NCBI RefSeq assembly: GCF_021390435.2
Contig: NZ_JAJVCN010000002.1
Location: forward strand, 310,001 to 374,000
Source: Kibdelosporangium philippinense
GTDB lineage: Bacteria > Actinomycetota > Actinomycetes > Mycobacteriales > Pseudonocardiaceae
Length of the DNA stretch: 64,000 bases
Direction: 5' to 3'
The notes under the pieces are model-generated. The model was not told the DNA's origin and searched no databases. It was given only the letters and a program-made list of their open reading frames with translations. Shown one piece after another: positions 1-9,495 of this stretch (the first letter of the stretch is position 1; every line of letters begins with the position of its first letter). A program made the position numbers and the translations under genes.

Positions 1-306
1 GGCCCGTGCGGCCGGACGCTTGTCGACGCGCCGCAGCACCTTGGTGCGCAGGATCGACTCGGACAGGGACAGCTGACGGTCCATTTCCTTGACAGCGTCT
101 GGCTCGGCGTTCACGTCGAGCACCGCGTAGATGCCCTCGGCGTGCTTGTTGATCTCGAACGAGAGCCGGCGCTTGCCCCAGACCTCGACCTTCTCAACCG
201 AACCGCCGGAGTTGCGGATCACGTTGAGGAAGTTCTCCAGCGACGGCTGCACGTTGCGCTCGTCGGTGCTGGGATCGAGGATGATCATTACCTCGTAATG
301 ACGCAT
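1..306 (-). CDS. rpsF: 30S ribosomal protein S6 (partial at window edge)
   Basis: Ribosomal protein S6, which joins the 30S platform together with S18. The visible 102 residues begin [12 protein letters not shown] and contain [19 protein letters not shown], a clear S6 signature. The family is usually 95-100 residues, so little more than the stop codon lies beyond the left edge. The ATG follows AGGAGG by 12 bases, and that Shine-Dalgarno sequence is itself part of a foldable leader. In mycobacteria ssb, rpsR and rplI follow rpsF and would lie to the left of this window. Identity is certain. Confidence 0.97.
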   Translation of the reverse strand, partial: MRHYEVMIILDPSTDERNVQPSLENFLNVIRNSGGSVEKVEVWGKRRLSFEINKHAEGIYAVLDVNAEPDAVKEMDRQLSLSESILRTKVLRRVDKRPAARA

Positions 307-318
307 GAAGACCACTCA

Positions 319-360
319 CCTCCTGTGGACTCGCGGCCATGGTCTCTCCATGGCAGGAGG
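319..360 (-). promoter_or_regulatory. rpsF leader hairpin, S6:S18-binding-motif-like
   Basis: Read on the minus strand, CCTCCTG can pair with CAGGAGG, enclosing an inner hairpin CCATGG-AGAGA-CCATGG. An unpaired stretch beginning CCG (CCGCGAGTCCA) follows the inner stem on its 3' side. The outer 3' arm is the rpsF Shine-Dalgarno sequence. A stem with a CCG-containing bulge is the described recognition feature of the S6:S18 complex in rpsF leaders, so translational autoregulation is likely. The pairing is seen directly; the function is inferred. Confidence 0.55.
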
Positions 361-546
361 GTCTACGGCCAAAAAGAGTACAGTGCCGGATTGCCCTCGC
401 TTCGCTCGGGCGGGCTTGGGCGCCAAAGCCGGTCATTTCCACCCCGCCCCGCGCAGCCGACATCTTCGCTGTGAGCTGCTTGTTTGGCTGGCTGGGGCGA
501 TGTCGGGCGCGTTGCGTGGCGTAAACGACCGGCGCGCCCAAGCCGG

Positions 547-1539
547 TTACGCGGCGGCTTTGCGCAGGACCCATGTCCGCACGAGTGCGGCGGTCACGCC
601 GGACAAAGCCAGCACCGCGAGCAGCACGGAAATGTCGATGGCGCTGCGACCGGACGAGCCACCAATCGCCTCGGCGTGCCCGGCGGCCTGCACGCCGTCG
701 TTGGGCGGGTTGTCCACGCCGAGGATCCCGAACTGCGGGCTGTAGCCGGGAACACCAGAGCCGTATCGCACGGCAGGAGACGGCGCGTACAGCCCGGCCT
801 GGGCGAACGGGATCATGCTGTAGTCGGTCATCGGCGAGCGGCCCGTGAGGTAGTCGCCGAACCCGAAGCCGGCGATCCCAGGAGCCTGCGGCGATCCGCC
901 GAGCACGGGCAGCGTCGGCTGGTACGGCTGCTGGTCTTGCGGCGCTCCGCCGCCGGTGCTGCCACCGGGGCCAGGCTTGCCGGTCTGGCCACCACCAGTC
1001 CCCGGGGTCGAGCCACCGCCAGGCAGGATCCGCGCGGCGCCCGCGTTGGCCGCGTCGGCAACGGCCTTGGAGCCGTCCTGAGCCTGTCCGCCAGCCGTGT
1101 TGGCGACCTGGACAGTCACGCCGCACATCCCGGCGAGAGCGTTCTGCACGCCCTTGGCAACGCCACCGATGATCGGGCCGAGCAGCGGGATCTTGTTCAG
1201 CTGGGCGATCACGGCATTGGCGATCTGGCCGCCGCTGATGAACCCGCCACCAGCGGGAATGGACCCGATCGGGATCGGCGGCAGTGCGGCGAACGCCGAA
1301 CGCACGCCTGGCGTGATCAAGTTCAGCGGATCGAGTGCCCTGACGACGTTGACCACCGGTTCGAGCACTGCCGAGGGTTGCAGCTGGATGGGCGTGCCCT
1401 GCTCGCCTTTGACGGTGACCGCGCAGCTGCCGATCACCATGGGAGTGGCCGCGGCCGCGGTGCTCCCGCCGAGCAAGCTGCTCGTCAGCACGACGATGAC
1501 CACGGCGAACGCAGCTGCCAGTCGTCTGACGAGTCGCAT
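547..1539 (-). CDS. secreted, membrane-anchored protein of unknown function
   Basis: No named family recognised. The 330-residue protein starts MRLVRRLAAAFAVV with a classical signal peptide of about 30 residues ending near TAAAA. A globular part follows with two cysteines (SCAVTV and MCGVTV) that could form a disulfide. Then comes a Gly/Pro/Gln-rich linker (about residues 165-205) and a C-terminal hydrophobic helix (IDISVLLAVLALSGVTAALV) before RTWVLRKAAA. This arrangement suggests an exported domain held at the cell surface by the C-terminal helix. I chose the ATG directly before the signal peptide; a longer reading frame exists but would bury the signal. It lies upstream of rpsF on the same strand with a 240-bp gap that holds the rpsF leader. 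Confidence 0.72.
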   Translation of the reverse strand: MRLVRRLAAAFAVVIVVLTSSLLGGSTAAAATPMVIGSCAVTVKGEQGTPIQLQPSAVLEPVVNVVRALDPLNLITPGVRSAFAALPPIPIGSIPAGGGFISGGQIANAVIAQLNKIPLLGPIIGGVAKGVQNALAGMCGVTVQVANTAGGQAQDGSKAVADAANAGAARILPGGGSTPGTGGGQTGKPGPGGSTGGGAPQDQQPYQPTLPVLGGSPQAPGIAGFGFGDYLTGRSPMTDYSMIPFAQAGLYAPSPAVRYGSGVPGYSPQFGILGVDNPPNDGVQAAGHAEAIGGSSGRSAIDISVLLAVLALSGVTAALVRTWVLRKAAA

Positions 1540-1731
1540 ATCCCCTGCCTTCCGAGTCGTACCGACGAGTAGCTCCATGAATTCCAACGACAGTACTGGC
1601 GATTGGTGACGCCAACCACCGCTAATCACCCAGTCGTCGGCATTTTCCCGGCTCGGTTTCTCCCGCCAGGTGGAGCAGCTCGACCCACCACCGGCGCGTT
1701 TGCTATCGAACGGCGACTACGCTCGCTGGCC

Positions 1732-2502
1732 ATGCGTATAGGTGCCCATGTCCGCGACGACGACCCGCTCGCTGCCGGGCGCGAGCGTGGCGCCGAGGTG
1801 GTGCAGTTCTTCCTGGCAGATCCCCAGTCGTGGAAGAAGCCGCCGGAGCACCCGCAGGCCGAGGCCTTGCGGGCGACCGACCTTGACGTCTTCGTCCACT
1901 CGCCGTACCCGGTGAACATCGCGTCGATGAACAACCGGATCCGCATCCCGTCGCGCAAGACCGTGCTGCAGCACGCCGAAGGCGCCGCCGCGATCGGCGC
2001 GAAGGGCCTTGTCGTGCACGGCGGGCACGTGACACAGGGCGAAGATCCCGAGCAGGGCATCGAGAACTGGAAGAAGTTCTTCGAGCGCCAGGCCAAGGAC
2101 GGCGGCTTCCCACTGCCGATCCTGATCGAGAACACCGCCGGTGGCGAGAACGCGATGGCCCGCAGGTTCGACATGCTGGCCAAACTGTGGGACGCGGTCG
2201 GCGAGTTCGGCGCTGGGTTCTGCCTGGACACGTGCCACGCTTTCGCCGCCGGCGAGGAGCTTGTCGGCATCGTCGACCGGGTGAAAGCGATCACCGGCCG
2301 GATCGATCTGGTGCACCTGAACAACTCGCGTGACGAGTTCGGCTCGTCCCGCGATCGGCACGCGAACATCAGTACTGGCACCATCGAACCGGAGGTACTC
2401 GCGGCGGTCGTCGCCGCGGCAGGAGCTCCGGTCGTGGTCGAGACACCGTCCGAAGGCCAGGCGGAGGACATCGCGTTCCTTCGTCAGGCGCTTGGTGGGT
2501 GA
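1732..2502 (+). CDS. nfo: endonuclease IV (AP endonuclease)
   Basis: Apurinic/apyrimidinic endonuclease of base-excision repair, with a TIM-barrel fold and three metal ions. At 256 residues it matches the mycobacterial enzyme (about 252). Equivalents of all nine metal ligands of E. coli Nfo are visible in order: His in VHSPYPVN, His in VHGGHV, Glu in LIENTAG, Asp and His in CLDTCHAFAAG, His in VHLNNS, Asp and His in SRDRHANISTG, and Glu in VVVETPS. The start MRIGAHVRDDDPL is the usual N-terminus; the reading frame stays open upstream but that part looks unrelated. The stop overlaps the GTG of the next gene, so the two are translationally coupled. Confidence 0.93.
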   Translation: MRIGAHVRDDDPLAAGRERGAEVVQFFLADPQSWKKPPEHPQAEALRATDLDVFVHSPYPVNIASMNNRIRIPSRKTVLQHAEGAAAIGAKGLVVHGGHVTQGEDPEQGIENWKKFFERQAKDGGFPLPILIENTAGGENAMARRFDMLAKLWDAVGEFGAGFCLDTCHAFAAGEELVGIVDRVKAITGRIDLVHLNNSRDEFGSSRDRHANISTGTIEPEVLAAVVAAAGAPVVVETPSEGQAEDIAFLRQALGG

Positions 2503-3959
2503 GGGACAAGGTGCCGGGGCAGGTGTCCGAGGAGGCGGAGCGGCCGGTGGGCGAGCAGGAGGCAACCCCGCCCGCGTCCCTTGGCAAAGCGGTGCAACTC
2601 GGCCGGTTCTCCCTCGCGGCGCTGGTGTTGCTCTGCGGCGTGACGCTGGTCCTCGGGTTCGCCAACAAGGACAGGTGCACCGGCCCGCAGTTCGACCAGT
2701 GGGGCCGCAGCGAACCGAACTTCACCCAGCGCGCCCGTGAGGACGCCTGCTACTCCGACATCCAGTACCTGTGGGTCGGCCGGGACATCGACCGGCACGT
2801 CTTCCCGTACATCACCGGCGGGATCACCGCGAGAGGCGAGCTGACCGGCGGCACGGTCGAGTACCCGGTGCTGACCGGTGTGGTGATCTGGCTCGGCGCG
2901 TTGTTCGCCGACAACGACGCCGGATTTCTGCTCGGCTCGGCGATCCTGATGGCGCCGTTCGGCCTGGTCACCGCGTGGATGCTGGGCAAGCTGTCGCGGT
3001 GGCGGGCGTTACTGTGGAGCGTCGGCCCGCCACTTGTGTTGTACGCCTTCCACAACTGGGATCTGCCGGTCGTGTTGTGCGCGGTCGCGGCCGTGTACGT
3101 GATGCACCGCGGCTGGGGCAACGCCGGTGCGAACCGGCCGTTGATGGACCGGGCCACGTTCGCCGCGATCCTGCTCGGCATCGGCTTTACGTTCAAGCTC
3201 TATCCGGCGATCTTCGTTCTGCCGCTGATGCTGTACGTGCTGACCGGCGGGCGGTCCGGCCAGGAGTTGCCGCCGGACAAGCGGTACAACGTCGGTGGGA
3301 TGTTCAAGATCGCCGGGGTAGCTCTGCTGACCGCGGTCCTGATCAACCTGCCGTTCGCGCTCGCCGGGTTCGACGGCTGGCGGGCGTCGTTCACGTTCCA
3401 GGGCCTGCGGCAGGCCGACATCACCACGAACTCGTTCTGGTTCTGGGGTTTCCGGCCGGAGTCGGATCCGAAGAACACGGACTTCCAGGACATGGTCACG
3501 GTGTGGTCGCCGATCCTGGTGCTCGCCTCGTTCGCGCTGGCGCTCTACCTCGGCTGGCGTCGCTACAAGCGCGAGGGCACGTACCCGTGGATCGCGGTGT
3601 CCGCCGCGATGCTGTGCGGGTTCCTGCTGCTGCACAAGGTCCACTCGCCGCAGTACACGCTGTGGCTCGTGCCGATGTTCGTGCTGCTGCGCGTGCACCT
3701 CGGCTGGGCGATCGCGTACTACATCGCGGATTTCGCGATGGGTGTCGGGATCTTCAAGTGGTACCACGCGATCGACGTCAACAAGGCGACCACGATCTAC
3801 GACGGGTTCACCGCGCAGGCGGTGATGATCGGCGTGTGGGGTCGCGCGGCCCTGCTCGTCGGCCTGTTCATCGCGTTCCTGAACGCGAGATCGACCGTGG
3901 AAGACCCTGTTCCCGACGACTTCCTGCCAGGTGTGCCGAAAACCGTCACGGTCAGTTAA
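2499..3959 (+). CDS. GT87-like polytopic membrane glycosyltransferase (Rv0051-like paralogue A)
   Basis: Integral membrane protein of 486 residues with about ten hydrophobic helices after a short cytoplasmic N-terminus. It resembles the actinobacterial DUF2029/GT87 family, whose known members use polyprenyl-phosphate mannose to glycosylate envelope lipids. Family-like segments include YPVLTGVVIW, FHNWDLPVV, FTFKLYPAIF and KVHSPQYTLWLVP. The same segments recur in the minus-strand gene downstream of ponA, so the two are paralogues. The GTG start overlaps the nfo stop (GTGA). The actual substrate cannot be read from the sequence. Confidence 0.8.
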   Translation: MRDKVPGQVSEEAERPVGEQEATPPASLGKAVQLGRFSLAALVLLCGVTLVLGFANKDRCTGPQFDQWGRSEPNFTQRAREDACYSDIQYLWVGRDIDRHVFPYITGGITARGELTGGTVEYPVLTGVVIWLGALFADNDAGFLLGSAILMAPFGLVTAWMLGKLSRWRALLWSVGPPLVLYAFHNWDLPVVLCAVAAVYVMHRGWGNAGANRPLMDRATFAAILLGIGFTFKLYPAIFVLPLMLYVLTGGRSGQELPPDKRYNVGGMFKIAGVALLTAVLINLPFALAGFDGWRASFTFQGLRQADITTNSFWFWGFRPESDPKNTDFQDMVTVWSPILVLASFALALYLGWRRYKREGTYPWIAVSAAMLCGFLLLHKVHSPQYTLWLVPMFVLLRVHLGWAIAYYIADFAMGVGIFKWYHAIDVNKATTIYDGFTAQAVMIGVWGRAALLVGLFIAFLNARSTVEDPVPDDFLPGVPKTVTVS

Positions 3960-4010
3960 TCAGCCGTTCGGCGGTGGCACGCCGAACGCGTGAGCCAGCA
4001 AGTTGATCGA

Positions 4011-5209
4011 ATGAGACGACTGCTGGCTGTGGGCCTGACTGCCGCCGCGACGATCGGCCTTGTGGCTACGTCCAGTGGCGCCCAAACTCCGGGCGGATGG
4101 GTCGGGACGTGGGCAGCATCGCCCGCGACCGGTGTGTCCGGCACCGAGATCGGTTACCCGAACTTCTCCATCCGAAACATCGTGCACACCAGTGTCGGCG
4201 GCGGCACTGTCCGAGTGCGACTGTCCAATGCGTTCGGTACGAAACCCTTGCAGTTCGGGCAAGTCACGGTTGCTGCGGCGGCCGAGCCGAACAGCCCGCG
4301 CGCGGTGCCCGGCAGCGTCAGGACGTTGAAGTTCGGCGGCTCGCAGACAGTAACCGTGCCGCCGGGCGCCGAAGTGCTGACCGACGCGGCGATCCTGCGT
4401 GTCCCCGAAGACTCGGATCTGCTTGTCACGACATATGTCCCGACGCCATCCGGTCCGGTCACGTACCACCCCGCAGCTATGCAGACCTCGTTCTTCAACC
4501 GCACAGGCAACTTCACGACCGACGAGTCGGCACGCCCTACAACGAGCGCACGAACGTCTGGCATTACGTCAGCGGCGTCGACGTGCAAGGCGCGCTCGCC
4601 AACGGTTCAGTGGTCACGCTCGGCGACTCGATCACCGACGGTGTCGGCTCAACCGTGGGTACCAACAGGCGCTGGCCGGACGTGCTCGCCGATCGCCTGA
4701 AGGCAAGCCAGCGCAGGCTCGGCGTGCTCAACGCGGGGATCAGCGGCAACCGGCTGCTGCTCGACGGCACCGACTTCGGCCGCAATGCGCTGGCCAGGCT
4801 GGACGAGGATGTGCTGAGCCTCGGCGGCGTGCGGACGTTGATCGTGCTCGAAGGGATCAACGACATCCAGCAGTCGCCGAACCAGACCGATCCCGAGCAG
4901 ATCATCAACGCCTACAAGCAGATCATCGCGCAGGCCAAGGCGCGCGGGATCCGGGTCATCGGCGGCACGATCACCCCGTTCAAGGGCTGGCGGGTCTGGA
5001 ACGAGACGCTCGAAGCCACACGTCAGTCGGTGAATACGTTCATCCGCACGAGCGGCGCGTTCGACGGCGTGGTCGACTTCGACGCCGCGATCAGGGATTC
5101 GCAGGATCCGTTGCGGATGAAGCCGGAGTTCGACACCGGCGATCATCTGCACCCGAACGACGCGGGTCTCAGGGCGATGGGTGAAGCTGTGCCGCTCGCC
5201 TTGCTTTGA
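4011..5209 (+). pseudogene. SGNH/GDSL hydrolase with a single-base frameshift
   Basis: Secreted SGNH-family esterase or lipase interrupted by a frameshift. The first frame starts MRRLLAVGLTAAATIGLV (signal peptide) and runs through VGTWAASP to GNFTTDESAR near base 4535. The homologous sequence then continues one base earlier as PYNERTNVWHYVSG. The second part carries the catalytic blocks: Ser in TLGDSITDG, Asn in EGINDIQQS, and Asp/His in DHLHPNDAG. Adding one base around 4530-4540 would restore about 400 codons, the usual family length. It may be a genuine mutation or a sequencing error. The 3' end overlaps the convergent membrane-protein gene by 41 bp. The start lacks a clear Shine-Dalgarno site; a GTG at 3990 is an alternative. 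Confidence 0.85.
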
Positions 5210-6695
5210 GCACGAACTTGTCTTCGGCCCCGTCGAGCACACCGCCGGCAGGGTCGTCGTCACCGAACTTGCGCACGAGGTCGCGCTGCGGATGGTAGAT
5301 TTCGTAGACCACCACGGCACATACCGCGATCACCACGAGGTCGCGCAGCACGACCGCGCCGAGGAACCAGTCCACGGGCAGGCCTTTGTGGTCGACGCCG
5401 AGGTAGTACATCATCCGCGGCACCCAGATCAGGGCGTCGACGGTCATCCACGCCAGCAGGATCTTCCAGCGCGGCAAGGCAAGCACGGCCAGCGGCACGA
5501 GCCACAGCGAGTACTGCGGGCTCCACACCTTGTTGATCAACAGGAAGGACGCGACAAGCAGGAAACCGAGCTGTGCCAGCCGTGGCCGGGTGGGCGCGGA
5601 CAACGCCATCCAGCCGATCGCCGCGCACGCGATCAGGAACAGGATCGCGGTCACGGTATTGAGCACGGCAGGCGTTTCCCACGGCCCCAACGGCCCGTCG
5701 AAGCCGAGCCAGCCGGTGAACCCGGAGATCACGTTGTAGATCGAGTCGGTGTCCGCGGCCCGAGCGGTGTTGCGCCGGAAGAACTCCCACCAGCCGTCCT
5801 GGTACTGGAAGGCGATCGGCGCGTTCACGGCCAGCCATGTAGCCAACGCGGCGACTGTGGCCCGTTGCCACTCCCGTAGTTTCCCGGCTCGCAGGCACAG
5901 CACGAACAACGCGCCGAGCAGCAACAACGGATAGAACTTGGCCGCGCCGCCAAGGCCGATCAGCACACCGGCGACGACCGGCTTACGCCGGGCCCACGCC
6001 AGAATTCCGGCCGCCGCGGCTGCCGTGGCCAGTGCGTCGAAGTTGGTGAACACGTGCACCAAGACCAGCGGTGAAGCCGCGACCAGGATCGCGTCCCACG
6101 GCCGTCGGCGCGCGGTCCGCATGGTTGCCCAGACAGTGATCAGCCACGCCAGAGCGAGCCAGAAAGCGGTGATGTTGAAGTAGATCGCGACCGGCAACGC
6201 GGTCGCGAGACCAAGGTCGAGCCAGCCCGCGGTGAGCTTCGCGTTGACCCACTGGAACAACCCGGTGACGACCGGGTACTCCATGTACCGGGTCTGCTGG
6301 GTCGGCTTGCCTTCGTCGTCGATCCAGCTCGTCTTGTACGGGAACGTGTCCGGCTTGTCGAGTTGCTCGGCGGAGTAGAGCGGGACGACATCGGAGTAGC
6401 ACATCGCGATGTACGGCCGCGCGGTTCGCCAGTCGAGTTCGAACTGGCCTTGGTCGTTGGTGAACTGCTGGATGCAGCCTGCCTTGCCGAACCAGCTCAC
6501 GGTCAGCGCGAGCACACCGATCAGCAAGGCGACCCGCAGCGGAGTCCAGAACCACTGCCTGCCCACCTGCGCGTGCCGCCCGAGCGGGCCACCGATCGCA
6601 CCGGCCGCACTTGTGGCCAGCGGACCAGTCCGGGTGGGAGCGACTCGCTCGGTCAGTTCGAGCGAGTCGGTGTCACCGGTTTCGTCGGGCTGCAC
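5169..6695 (-). CDS. GT87-like polytopic membrane glycosyltransferase (Rv0051 orthologue, paralogue B)
   Basis: 508-residue membrane protein downstream of the penicillin-binding protein by 39 bp on the same strand, as Rv0051 follows ponA1 in M. tuberculosis. A hydrophilic N-terminus of about 50 residues precedes ten or so transmembrane helices. Family-like segments are YPVVTGLFQWV, FTNFDALATA, GGAAKFYPLLLLG and KVWSPQYSLWLVP. Known GT87 proteins transfer mannose from polyprenyl phosphate on the outer face of the membrane; here only the family is supported. The charged C-terminal tail is cytoplasmic and its codons overlap the convergent SGNH gene. The GTG start has no obvious Shine-Dalgarno site. 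Confidence 0.83.
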   Translation of the reverse strand: MQPDETGDTDSLELTERVAPTRTGPLATSAAGAIGGPLGRHAQVGRQWFWTPLRVALLIGVLALTVSWFGKAGCIQQFTNDQGQFELDWRTARPYIAMCYSDVVPLYSAEQLDKPDTFPYKTSWIDDEGKPTQQTRYMEYPVVTGLFQWVNAKLTAGWLDLGLATALPVAIYFNITAFWLALAWLITVWATMRTARRRPWDAILVAASPLVLVHVFTNFDALATAAAAAGILAWARRKPVVAGVLIGLGGAAKFYPLLLLGALFVLCLRAGKLREWQRATVAALATWLAVNAPIAFQYQDGWWEFFRRNTARAADTDSIYNVISGFTGWLGFDGPLGPWETPAVLNTVTAILFLIACAAIGWMALSAPTRPRLAQLGFLLVASFLLINKVWSPQYSLWLVPLAVLALPRWKILLAWMTVDALIWVPRMMYYLGVDHKGLPVDWFLGAVVLRDLVVIAVCAVVVYEIYHPQRDLVRKFGDDDPAGGVLDGAEDKFVLKARRAAQLHPSP

Positions 6696-6734
6696 GCGCG
6701 AGATGCTACGCGGGCTGGATCATGCGGTTGCCGG

Positions 6735-9422
6735 TCATCTGCCGAAATCGTCGTTGTCTCTCGGGTTCGGATTGTCTCTATCCGTACCGGTCGGGAACAG
6801 CGTCGGTGGCGTCTTGGTGTTCTTCGTCGGGCTGGTTGGGTCGCTTGACGAGGGGGTCGAGCTCGACGGGGTACCGGACGACGTCTGCGAGGGCGACGTC
6901 TGGCTCTTGCTGTCGTCGGTCTTGCTCTCGCCCGTCTTCGCCTGGTCAGGGGACAAGCCGATGGCCGTGAACTTGGTGAAGGTCTTCTTCTCCTTGCCCT
7001 TCAAGTACGAGTCCATGAACTTCTTCCAGATCTCCCCCGGTAGGCCACTACCGAAGATGATCCTGCCCTGTTTGTTCTTCAGCGCGGAGTTGTCGTCCGA
7101 ACCGACCCATACCGCCGTGGAGATCTGCGGCGTGTAGCCGACCATCCAGGCCGCACAGTTGTCGGACTTCGAGGTCTTCGCCGTGTCTGCGCAACCGTGC
7201 GTACCCGTCTTGCCCGCGCACTGGCGGCCCTCGATGCACTTCAGCGCACCGCCGCGGGTGTTGTTGACCACCGGGATCAGCGACTCGGTCACGTTCCGTG
7301 CGATCTTGGCGTTCTCGGCGGCATCCGACTTGCTGAACGCCTGCTGCGGCTGGCTGAGCGACTCGTCACCGCTCCAGACCACCGCGTCACCGTCGTTCGG
7401 GTTGGTCACCTTGGCCACGAAGTGCGGCGACCGCTTGGTGCCGTTGGCAGCGAACGTGGCATAGGCGCTGGCCATGTTGAGCGGCGTGGCGACGTACTTG
7501 CCACCGCCGATGACGATGTTCAGGTCGGGGGTCTGCTCGAGCGGCATGTTCTGGCGACCGATGTTGTTCGGGATGCCTGCCTCGATCGCAGCCGCTGCCA
7601 CCGCCTTCAACCCGGTCTGGTTGTAGCCGATATCGGCGAACACCGTGTTGATCGACAGCTCCATGGCCTTTGCCACCGAGCAGTGCTCGCCACAGTCGTC
7701 GTTCTCGGAGTTGTGGATGGTGATCCCGCCGAACTTCCGGCCGGACGTGCCGTCGAACGTCTCGCCGAGGCCCTTGCCCTTGTGCAGGAACGCGACCAGG
7801 TCGAACGGCTTGAACGCCGAACCGGGGTTGTACCAGCCCTTCCCGAAGTCGATGCCGTTCTTGGCCTCGTTGTAGCCGTAGTACGCGATCACCTTGCCGT
7901 TGGTCGGATCCACCGCGACAAGGGCTTTCCTGAGGTTGGCAGGCTGGCCGCGCATGACGTCTTCCGCCGCCTGCTTCGCCGCATCCTGCGCGGCCTTGTC
8001 GATGGTGAGCTCGACCTTGTAGCCGTTCCTGTTGATCTGTTCCTCGGAGATACCGTTTTCTTCCAGTTCCTTCTTGGCCTGCGCCCAGATGAACTGCATG
8101 TCCGGGGTCATCCCGGCGTTGGTGTCCTTGTTGTCGACCATTTGCGGGAACACCGAGTTTGCCCGCTTGGCCGCCTCCATCCACTTGTTCTCGACCAGCT
8201 TGTTCATCACGTAGTTCCAGCGCTGCTCGACCCACTCGGGGTCACCGGCCGCGCGGCCGGGCTGCTGGATCACACCGGCGAGCGTCGCGGCCTGGATGTC
8301 CGTGATCTGGTTGAGCGCCACGCCGTAGTAGGCCTTCGCGGCCTCGACAATGCCCCAAGCGCCCTTGCCGAAGTAGATCGTGTTCAGGTACCCGCACAGG
8401 ATGTCGGTCTTGTCCGTGGTGTTGGACAACTTGTACGCGGTGACCAGCTCGAGCGCCTTACGGGTGAGGGTCGGGTCCTCGTTGCCGGTCGCCTTCTTGA
8501 CGTACTGCTGGGTGATGGTCGAACCACCACCGCCGCCACCCTTCAGGTTGTTCCACACCGCGCGCATGATCGACGTGATGTCGAAGCCCTCGTTGGTCTC
8601 GAAGGTCGCGTCCTCGGCCGCGAACACCGCGCGCTTGACCGGGTCCGGGATCTCGTCACACTTGACCAGGGTGCGGCGGCCCTTGGGGGCGACCGTCGCG
8701 AAGTTCTCCGTGCCACCGGCGTAAGTGATCTGCACGGTCTTGTCCAGCCGGTCGGCCAGCCGCTCCGGGTTGGGTACCTCGACCATCTGGTACGCGATGA
8801 AGAACGCGACCAGCGGGCCGATCAGCATCAACGCGACGAAGACATAGCTGGTCCTTCGTACGCGTCGCCATATCTTCTTGCGCCGCAGCAGGCGCGCCTC
8901 TTCGTCGGTCAGTACCGGCTCGCTGTACCGGCTGTCCGGGTCGTCGTAGTCGTCGTACCCATCCTCGAACTCGCGATGGGTGAGCAGCTCAGGCTCGGGC
9001 GCGCTGCGGTTGCGCCCGCTGCCGCCGCGGACCGGGCTGACCACGTCAGTCGGCTGGTCGGGTGGCGGGCCTTGGGGAACTCGCGCAGTCTGCTGCCCGG
9101 CGGGACCACCCGGTGGGCGAACACCGGGAGGAGGCGGCATCGGCTGACCCGGCCGTGGTCCACCCGGCGGTCTGCCAGGCGGACGTGGCGGGCCACCTCG
9201 TCCAGCCTGCGGGTTCATCGGTGGGCGAGGCGGAGACTGGCGCTCAGGGGGCGCTTCCGTGGGCCACTGGGGCTGTTGCCGGGGCGCGGGGGTGTCATCG
9301 TCATCGAAAGACGGCTGCCAGAACCCAGTGCTTTCCTCCTGGGGCTGTTCCTGGCGACGCCCGCGCCTGCCTGCGTCCGGGTCGTCACCCGTGGGCCATT
9401 GCGGGTCTCTGTGGTCGTTCAC
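6735..9422 (-). CDS. ponA1: bifunctional class A penicillin-binding protein (PonA1-like)
   Basis: Peptidoglycan glycosyltransferase/transpeptidase, 895 residues. A Pro/Gly/Gln-rich cytoplasmic N-terminus (about 1-185) precedes one transmembrane helix (about 190-212). The GT51 domain shows AAEDATFETNEGFD, STITQQYVKKATG and YLNTIYFGKGAWG. The transpeptidase domain shows the catalytic Ser/Lys in PGSAFKPF, SxN in LSINTV and KTGT in CAGKTGTHG. A Ser/Thr/Pro-rich tail ends the protein. I chose the GTG preceded by GGAAGG, which gives VNDHRDPQWP; an ATG 40 codons upstream adds unrelated-looking sequence. Mtb PonA1 is shorter mainly because its N-terminus is shorter. Neighbours on both sides match the mycobacterial locus. 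Confidence 0.95.
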   Translation of the reverse strand: MNDHRDPQWPTGDDPDAGRRGRRQEQPQEESTGFWQPSFDDDDTPAPRQQPQWPTEAPPERQSPPRPPMNPQAGRGGPPRPPGRPPGGPRPGQPMPPPPGVRPPGGPAGQQTARVPQGPPPDQPTDVVSPVRGGSGRNRSAPEPELLTHREFEDGYDDYDDPDSRYSEPVLTDEEARLLRRKKIWRRVRRTSYVFVALMLIGPLVAFFIAYQMVEVPNPERLADRLDKTVQITYAGGTENFATVAPKGRRTLVKCDEIPDPVKRAVFAAEDATFETNEGFDITSIMRAVWNNLKGGGGGGSTITQQYVKKATGNEDPTLTRKALELVTAYKLSNTTDKTDILCGYLNTIYFGKGAWGIVEAAKAYYGVALNQITDIQAATLAGVIQQPGRAAGDPEWVEQRWNYVMNKLVENKWMEAAKRANSVFPQMVDNKDTNAGMTPDMQFIWAQAKKELEENGISEEQINRNGYKVELTIDKAAQDAAKQAAEDVMRGQPANLRKALVAVDPTNGKVIAYYGYNEAKNGIDFGKGWYNPGSAFKPFDLVAFLHKGKGLGETFDGTSGRKFGGITIHNSENDDCGEHCSVAKAMELSINTVFADIGYNQTGLKAVAAAAIEAGIPNNIGRQNMPLEQTPDLNIVIGGGKYVATPLNMASAYATFAANGTKRSPHFVAKVTNPNDGDAVVWSGDESLSQPQQAFSKSDAAENAKIARNVTESLIPVVNNTRGGALKCIEGRQCAGKTGTHGCADTAKTSKSDNCAAWMVGYTPQISTAVWVGSDDNSALKNKQGRIIFGSGLPGEIWKKFMDSYLKGKEKKTFTKFTAIGLSPDQAKTGESKTDDSKSQTSPSQTSSGTPSSSTPSSSDPTSPTKNTKTPPTLFPTGTDRDNPNPRDNDDFGR

Positions 9423-9495
9423 GAATGATGGGCCTTCCAGACGTCCGCGAGCATGCGGAGCAGTTTGTGACGAAACAAGTGCGTTTGCAACCGCC

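Noticed and set aside
484-1572. Long plus-strand reading frame opposite the secreted-protein gene
   Set aside because: It has no family likeness and an Arg/His-rich composition typical of the antisense frame of GC-rich genes; the minus-strand gene has a signal peptide and anchor.
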